Origin: Candidatus Woesearchaeota archaeon CG10_big_fil_rev_8_21_14_0_10_32_24
Lineage (GTDB): Archaea; Nanobdellota; Nanobdellia; Woesearchaeales; GW2011-AR9
Direction: 5' to 3'
Length of the DNA: 9,538 nt
NCBI GenBank assembly: GCA_002763025.1
Contig: PCYG01000014.1
Location: 1 to 9,538, forward strand
The position numbers and the translations under genes are program-made. The notes below the pieces were generated by a model. That model had not been told where the DNA came from, ran no database searches, and saw nothing but the letters and a program-made list of their open reading frames with translations. This document shows, piece after piece, positions 6,379 to 9,538 of the stretch (position 1 is the stretch's first letter; the number at the start of each line of letters is the position of its first letter).

Positions 6379-7843
6379 TAACATACCCATTACTTTCCCG
6401 CAAAAATTCTTTGGCAAGTTCTAATTTTGCTCTACTTTCAGCATAGACAGTATAAAGAATTTCACCTTTATTTACCTGATCTTTCACCTTCTTATTGAGA
6501 TATATACCTGCACCTTTATTTTTAGGACAACCCGCAATACGTGCTATTTTTGAGATTATTTTATTATTGATGGAGTGAACGCGTCCATTACTTTCACTAG
6601 TTACAATATGACGATGAGTCCCAAGTAACGGAAGTTTAATTCTTCCTTGAGCCCGGATGATTTCATTCATTTTTTTTAATGCTTTCCCAGATTCAAGGAT
6701 TTCTTTTGCAATTTTTTTACCATTACGATATTTCCCTGTCATCTCTAACAATAAACCCGCCATATAAATTGCTTTCTTTTTTAAATCCTGCGGTGCTATT
6801 GGATCATCACGAAGTACATACATGACATCTTCAGATTCTAATAATGGCCCAATACCATAACCAATTGGTTGAGTTCCATCTGTAATTACAACTTTAACAT
6901 TCATCCCTAACCTTCTTCCAATAAGTTCAAACATTTTCTTTAATCGTTTTGCACTTTTTTTATTTTTGATTTTAACTTCAGGTCCCATTGGAATATCAAT
7001 TAAAACATGATTTGCAGACACAGAATATTTTTTTGCCATGACAGATGCGAGAAGTTGCCCTTCAGCGTCAATTGATAATGGTGATTCCACAGAAATGATT
7101 TTATCATCTGCAGGTGCGAGATTCATACTTCCACCATGAACCATACAAGCCCTTGTCTTTTTTACAACTTCTTTAATTTTTTTTTCTGTCATTTCAACTT
7201 GAGCAAGACATTCCATTGTATCGGCTGTTCCTGCAGGGGATGTTATTGCACGTGAACTTGTTTTAGGGATTGTAAATCCTGCTGCTGCAATTATGGGAAT
7301 CACAATCATAGTGGTCCTATTTCCTGGAACACCACCTATACAATGTTTATCTAAAGTTATTCCAGAAAATTTGATTTTATCACCTGTTTCAACCATAGCA
7401 CGGGTCATATCAACAACTTCGTTGGTATTCCATCCATGCGTAAATCCTGCAGCAACAAAATATGTTTTTTCGATATCAGTTAAACGATCATGAGTTATAT
7501 CATCAATAATGTGATAAATTTCTTGGTAAGATAATCTTTTTCCATAGAGTTTATCACGGATATGTATGACAGATTCTGGTTTTCCATTAATTTTAACACT
7601 GACTATTTGATTATTTTTAACACCTAATTTATCTAGAACTTCTTCAAAGAATCCTATTTTTCCAGGAGAAACTGCTTTTATACTTTCAGAAATATCCACC
7701 ACACATGTTGTTTTTTTATTTTTATGTGTAATTATAATCCGGTCGCCTGAATGAAGATCAAGTTTAGTTGCATCTTCTTGATGAAGAATTGCAATAAGGA
7801 TACCTCCTGTAGCGATATTCATATCCTTTACTCTAAATTTCAA
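6371..7843 (-). CDS. deoA: AMP phosphorylase
   Basis: Phosphorolyses AMP (also CMP and UMP in studied archaeal homologues) to ribose-1,5-bisphosphate and free base, the first step of the archaeal nucleotide-salvage route that continues through R15P isomerase to type III RuBisCO. Those partners are not in the window. Residues 1-95 are the extra N-terminal domain that separates AMP phosphorylases from bacterial thymidine phosphorylases. The catalytic core has DKHCIGGVPGNRTT (165-178, phosphate-binding) and KTSSRAITSPAGTAD (194-208); a pyrimidine-phosphorylase C-terminal domain follows. At 490 residues the length is typical. The start is TTG at 7843, supported by SD GGTGAT 5 nt upstream and by the KFRVKDM segment matching the family N-terminus; an ATG at codon 8 (7822) is the alternative. 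It overlaps the stop of a leader ORF. Confidence 0.93.
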   Translation of the reverse strand: MKFRVKDMNIATGGILIAILHQEDATKLDLHSGDRIIITHKNKKTTCVVDISESIKAVSPGKIGFFEEVLDKLGVKNNQIVSVKINGKPESVIHIRDKLYGKRLSYQEIYHIIDDITHDRLTDIEKTYFVAAGFTHGWNTNEVVDMTRAMVETGDKIKFSGITLDKHCIGGVPGNRTTMIVIPIIAAAGFTIPKTSSRAITSPAGTADTMECLAQVEMTEKKIKEVVKKTRACMVHGGSMNLAPADDKIISVESPLSIDAEGQLLASVMAKKYSVSANHVLIDIPMGPEVKIKNKKSAKRLKKMFELIGRRLGMNVKVVITDGTQPIGYGIGPLLESEDVMYVLRDDPIAPQDLKKKAIYMAGLLLEMTGKYRNGKKIAKEILESGKALKKMNEIIRAQGRIKLPLLGTHRHIVTSESNGRVHSINNKIISKIARIAGCPKNKGAGIYLNKKVKDQVNKGEILYTVYAESRAKLELAKEFLRESNGYVIK

Positions 7844-7911
7844 TTTATATCACCTTTAGAGTAAAAGGCCCAACAAACTTGTTTGCTCATATCTTTAACT
7901 TTGAATTTCAT
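7840..7911 (-). CDS. 23-codon leader ORF overlapping deoA and duplicating its N-terminus
   Basis: ATG at 7911 opens MKFKVKDMSKQVCWAFYSKG and ends after 23 residues at TGA 7842-7840, which overlaps the deoA TTG start (sequence TTGA). The first eight residues are the same as those of deoA (MKFRVKDM) except one Lys/Arg swap; at DNA level 19 of 24 bases match, with most changes at third codon positions. It has its own SD, GAGGT at 7917-7921, also 5 nt before the start. This looks like a duplicated initiation region turned into a coupled leader peptide. A simple decayed duplication is the other reading. Confidence 0.5.
   Translation of the reverse strand: MKFKVKDMSKQVCWAFYSKGDIN
7849..7854 (-). 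promoter_or_regulatory. Shine-Dalgarno site deciding the deoA TTG start
   Basis: On the minus strand GGTGAT ends 5 nt before the TTG. It matches the complement of the archaeal 16S rRNA 3' end and lies inside the leader ORF, fitting translational coupling. This is unusual here, where other genes appear leaderless. Confidence 0.65.
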
Positions 7912-7950
7912 ACAGTACCTCTTTTTTTAATAATAATGTTTTTTTTTGTG

Positions 7951-7957
7951 TTTATAT
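7951..7957 (-). promoter_or_regulatory. Candidate TATA box for the leader ORF and deoA
   Basis: Minus-strand ATATAAA. Initiation 26 bp downstream (about 7928) would give a 17-nt leader carrying the GAGGT ribosome site, consistent with a leadered transcript. The mobile-element cluster begins 8 bp beyond it. Confidence 0.45.
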
Positions 7958-7972
7958 GTGTTTGGGTTAAGA

Positions 7973-8283
7973 GTAATACTTTAGTGTTCTGAAGCAGAGA
8001 AAGCACCAATTTATGAACGTTTATCGACTCTAACATTTCTTTGCGGGTGGGGGAAGCCCCTTACGGGGTGCCCGCAGTGCAATCCCCAATGTCATTAAGT
8101 TAAGAAAATATTTGGTTTTGTTAAACCATGACAGGCAGTTTGTTCTGCTTGGAATCTTAAACGAATACCAAAAATTTAAAGTATCTGGTGGCTTGGAATC
8201 GCTTAACTTAATGACATTGGTGCAATCCCTCCAGCAGAAAAGTGAGTCGGTGCTATCTCTGCTTCATTTTGCTAAAGTATTAC
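7973..8283 (+). mobile_element. MITE-1 copy b, interrupted by MITE-2 (311 bp)
   Basis: The same element as 5740-5907 in opposite orientation. Its ends are GTAATACTTTAG and CTAAAGTATTAC, and it is flanked by exact 8-bp duplications GGTTAAGA (7965-7972 and 8284-8291). Removing the 133-bp insertion at 8087-8219 plus one 10-bp target copy leaves exactly 168 bp, the length of copy a. The GC-rich hairpin (TGCGGG at 8042-8047, CCCGCA at 8071-8076) is intact. It has no coding capacity. Confidence 0.9.
8087..8219. mobile_element. MITE-2 (133 bp) nested in MITE-1
   Basis: Perfect 18-bp terminal inverted repeats, CAATGTCATTAAGTTAAG at 8087-8104 and its complement at 8202-8219. A perfect 10-bp target duplication GTGCAATCCC lies at 8077-8086 and 8220-8229. 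The interior has no ORF but contains hairpins (TGGTTT/AAACCA near 8112; CAGGCAG/CTGCTTG near 8132-8150) and a 10-bp direct repeat GCTTGGAATC at 8147-8156 and 8191-8200. A 10-bp duplication is within the range known for IS4-family elements, but the family is not established here. Confidence 0.92.
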
Positions 8284-8291
8284 GGTTAAGA

Positions 8292-8392
8292 GTATGAATT
8301 AAGCTCCCTTGCCAATTGAGGCGCATTTTTGTGTAAATTAAATTAAACAAGAACAAAAATCTATGGCGCCGTGCAGGGAGCTTAATTCATAC
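8292..8392. mobile_element. MITE-3 (101 bp) abutting MITE-1 copy b
   Basis: Perfect 18-bp terminal inverted repeats, GTATGAATTAAGCTCCCT at 8292-8309 and its complement at 8375-8392. It is flanked by GGTTAAGA at 8284-8291 and 8393-8400, an 8-bp duplication identical to the one around MITE-1 copy b, so one 8-mer serves both. Inner arms GGCGC/GCGCC and ATTTTTGT/ACAAAAAT make nearly the whole element foldable. No ORF. Its ends start GTA like those of MITE-1, suggesting related transposases. Confidence 0.87.
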
Positions 8393-8445
8393 GGTTAAGA
8401 ATTGGTTAAGAATTCTCTCAATATTTCCAAACTTCATTTTGGACT

Positions 8446-8467
8446 TTACTACGTAAAGTTTTTAAAT
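8446..8467 (+). promoter_or_regulatory. tRNA-Val promoter (BRE plus TATA)
   Basis: ACTACGTAAAG followed by TTTTTAAAT, centred about 33 bp before the tRNA, so transcription should begin near 8488 and leave a leader of about 8 nt. The same 22 bases recur at 9502-9523, which marks the block as a promoter module rather than chance. Confidence 0.7.
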
Positions 8468-8532
8468 GAACGGCTATCTTACATCTAAAGATCATGGGCC
8501 TATGGTCTAGTGGCTATGACAGTGCCCTTACA

Positions 8533-8549
8533 ATCCGCAAGGAAAAGAG
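8533..8549 (+). other. tRNA-Val intron 1 (position 37/38, 17 nt)
   Basis: Canonical archaeal intron position. It can fold with TCC-GCAA-GGA as the inner hairpin, CTT of the anticodon loop pairing with AAG, and three-base bulges CA^A (8531-8533) and AG^A (8548-8550) at the cut sites. The central helix has an A-A mismatch, so it is a slightly relaxed bulge-helix-bulge. Confidence 0.8.
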
Positions 8550-8571
8550 AGGCATTGATCCCCGGTTCGAG

Positions 8572-8608
8572 AAAGTCACTTGTGCTTTTGTGTACAGGCT
8601 TACGAAAG
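8572..8608 (+). other. tRNA-Val intron 2 (T-loop, position 59/60, 37 nt)
   Basis: The T-loop bases TTCG (8566-8569) pair with CGAA (8603-8606) to make a 4-bp central helix, with bulges AG^A (8570-8572) and AG^T (8607-8609) marking the cuts. An inner stem AAG/CTT continues into CTTGTGC (8579-8585) with GTGTACAGG bases (8592-8598). One unpaired A at 8602 makes the motif non-ideal. This is a non-canonical intron position. Confidence 0.78.
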
Positions 8609-8626
8609 TCCGGGTGGGCCCATCAC

Positions 8627-8634
8627 TTTTTTTT
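8627..8634 (+). terminator. Poly-T terminator of tRNA-Val
   Basis: Eight consecutive T four bases after the discriminator base, as expected for archaeal termination of a tRNA transcript. Confidence 0.6.
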
Positions 8635-8649
8635 CTAACGAGGAATAAC

Positions 8650-8657
8650 TTTAAAAA
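8650..8657 (+). promoter_or_regulatory. TATA box of scpA
   Basis: TTTAAAAA centred about 25 bp before the ATG at 8679, giving a leaderless transcript. Confidence 0.55.
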
Positions 8658-8678
8658 CTATCAATTATTCTTATTCCT

Positions 8679-9425
8679 ATGAATGAACAAATCTTTGATA
8701 TGCTTCTAAATGAGCAAGAACTTAGTTGGCGTACAATTCTGATGGATCTTGTCCAAGTAGAGGGTATGGATCCGTGGCATATCGATATTACTGCACTTAC
8801 AAAAAGATATATTCAAGTTATTAAAGAAATGAAGGAACATGATTTGAAAATTTCAGGGAAAATAGTTCTTGCAGCTGCTATATTACTAAAAATTAAATCT
8901 ACATATCTTGTAGATAATGATATTTCTCGTCTGGATGAATTAATCAATAGCACTGATGAAGACATGATTGATGACGGTGTATTTGAAGAAATATTTGAAG
9001 ATGGCGAAAAAATCACACGTGTAAAAAATCAATTCACCTTAATTCCACGAAACCCACAACCAAGGAATAGAAAAGTTTCCATCCATGATTTGGTAGATGC
9101 GTTACAACGTGCAATGGCGTCTAAGAAAAGAATTCTCGCCAAAATGCGACCAGACCAATTCAAAATGCCAGAGCGACAAATTGATATCATGGAAGCAATT
9201 AGGGATGTATATCATAAACTTCATTATTATTCTAAGAAAGAAGGGGGGAAAAATATATCATTCACTCGCTTATTACCCCCAAATGCGGAGAAGTTGGATA
9301 AGGTATTTACATTCATGCCACTTCTACATTTAGAGAATCAACATAAATTAACAATGCAACAAGAAACAGCGTTTGGTGAGATTCAGGTTCATTTACATAA
9401 AGAAAAAGGGGAAAAAACATCTTAA
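8679..9425 (+). CDS. scpA: ScpA family segregation and condensation protein (kleisin)
   Basis: The kleisin subunit that bridges the two heads of an SMC dimer in the chromosome-condensing complex. The N-terminal helical domain is clear: EQELSWRTILMDLVQ (12-26), DPWHIDITALTKRYIQ (31-46) and the signature SGKIVLAAAILLKIKSTYL (59-77), matching the ScpA pattern of a helix rich in A/L followed by KS. The middle (80-190) is acidic and linker-like. The C-terminal winged helix spans about 193-240, ending FTFMPLLHLENQ and FGEIQVHL. At 248 residues it has normal length. No smc or scpB is visible beside it; the gene follows tRNA-Val with its own leaderless promoter. The downstream T run at 9443-9450 probably ends its transcript. 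Confidence 0.9.
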   Translation: MNEQIFDMLLNEQELSWRTILMDLVQVEGMDPWHIDITALTKRYIQVIKEMKEHDLKISGKIVLAAAILLKIKSTYLVDNDISRLDELINSTDEDMIDDGVFEEIFEDGEKITRVKNQFTLIPRNPQPRNRKVSIHDLVDALQRAMASKKRILAKMRPDQFKMPERQIDIMEAIRDVYHKLHYYSKKEGGKNISFTRLLPPNAEKLDKVFTFMPLLHLENQHKLTMQQETAFGEIQVHLHKEKGEKTS

Positions 9426-9442
9426 ATCTCGAATAAATAAAC

Positions 9443-9450
9443 TTTTTTTT
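9443..9450 (+). terminator. Poly-T terminator after scpA
   Basis: Eight consecutive T about 18 bases after the scpA stop codon, with a further T-rich stretch beyond. Confidence 0.45.
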
Positions 9451-9501
9451 CTTTAAAATTCTAATTCCTTCCATAACCTATAAAAATTACGTTTTGAACG
9501 A

Positions 9502-9523
9502 TTACTACGTAAAGTTTTTAAAT
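9502..9523 (+). promoter_or_regulatory. Second copy of the tRNA-type promoter, for a gene beyond the window
   Basis: Exactly repeats the 22 bases of the tRNA-Val promoter (ACTACGTAAAG, then TTTTTAAAT), with unrelated flanks. By the same geometry a transcript should start about at base 9545, just outside the window. A tRNA or another highly expressed gene is the natural expectation. Confidence 0.55.
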
Positions 9524-9538
9524 ACGCCCCATAAACAC

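Larger units (their letters stand above)
8496..8622 (+). tRNA. tRNA-Val (anticodon UAC) with two introns
   Basis: The mature parts fold as a 73-nt tRNA: acceptor GGGCCTA (8496-8502) with TGGGCCC (8615-8621); D-arm GTC/GAC around AGTGGCTAT; anticodon stem GTGCC (8522-8526) with GGCAT (8551-8555); T-stem CCCGG (8561-8565) with CCGGG (8610-8614); discriminator A at 8622. CCA is not encoded. Anticodon TAC is at 8529-8531. Two extra segments must be removed to close the loops: 17 nt after position 37 and 37 nt in the T-loop after position 59. The mature T-loop would be TTCGAGT. The overall exon sequence resembles archaeal tRNA-Val. A run of eight T at 8627-8634 follows. Confidence 0.92.

Noticed and set aside
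5740..8283. Composite transposon made of two MITE-1 ends carrying dut and deoA
   Set aside because: Each MITE-1 copy has its own complete ends and its own different 8-bp target duplication, so they inserted separately; the outermost flanks do not match each other.
8112..8297. 61-residue ORF in the mobile-element cluster, possible transposase remnant
   Set aside because: It crosses the MITE-2/MITE-1 junction and target duplication and runs beyond the end of MITE-1, so it cannot be a coherent gene of any one element.
8284..8411. Repeated GGTTAAGA as a CRISPR or tandem-repeat array
   Set aside because: The repeats are only 8 bp and the intervals are transposable elements with their own inverted ends; two copies with 3-bp spacing (8393 and 8404) do not make an array.
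8494..8682. 62-residue ORF on the plus strand
   Set aside because: It covers the tRNA-Val gene, whose folded exons and promoter explain the sequence.

Overview
The window looks like a piece of an AT-rich archaeal genome, most likely a DPANN lineage of the Pacearchaeota/Woesearchaeota type, although the phylum is an inference. The archaeal signs are independent of each other: a valine tRNA split by two bulge-helix-bulge-type introns, TATA boxes about 25 bp upstream of start codons (leaderless transcripts), an AMP phosphorylase, a Taw3-type wybutosine enzyme paired with a TrmI-type tRNA methyltransferase, a stand-alone ScpA, and a large surface protein with beta-sandwich-like repeats and one C-terminal membrane anchor.

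Layout. 1-1680 is the 3' part of the surface/S-layer-like protein. 1728-2064 is a small gene that appears to have been split by a pair of GC-rich hairpin repeats. 2268-3557 is an M16 zinc peptidase. 3747-4295 (-) is Taw3 and 4348-5082 (+) is TrmI; these two tRNA-modification genes diverge from what seems to be one symmetrical TATA box. A second pair of the hairpin repeats (5160-5257) forms the leader of a 51-residue zinc-ribbon protein (5269-5424). 5508-5735 (-) is a small secreted protein. 5953-6378 is dUTPase, converging with and overlapping by 8 nt the AMP phosphorylase (6371-7843, -). The phosphorylase is preceded by a 23-codon leader ORF that copies its own N-terminus. 7965-8411 is a mobile-element cluster. 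8496-8622 is tRNA-Val(UAC). 8679-9425 is ScpA. The window ends in a second copy of the tRNA promoter.

The most striking content is non-coding. Three different families of short non-autonomous transposable elements can be resolved to the base by terminal inverted repeats and target duplications. MITE-1 (168 bp, 8-bp duplication) has two copies in opposite orientation. MITE-2 (133 bp, 10-bp duplication) sits inside one MITE-1 copy. MITE-3 (101 bp, 8-bp duplication) abuts that copy and shares its exact 8-bp target. One MITE-1 copy landed on the start codon of the secreted-protein gene, separating it from its upstream DNA. No transposase is present in the window, so all three must be moved in trans.

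The genes otherwise serve tRNA maturation (TrmI, Taw3, tRNA-Val), nucleotide metabolism (dUTPase, AMP phosphorylase), the cell surface and chromosome organisation. No single operon links them; most are single-gene transcription units with their own promoter.
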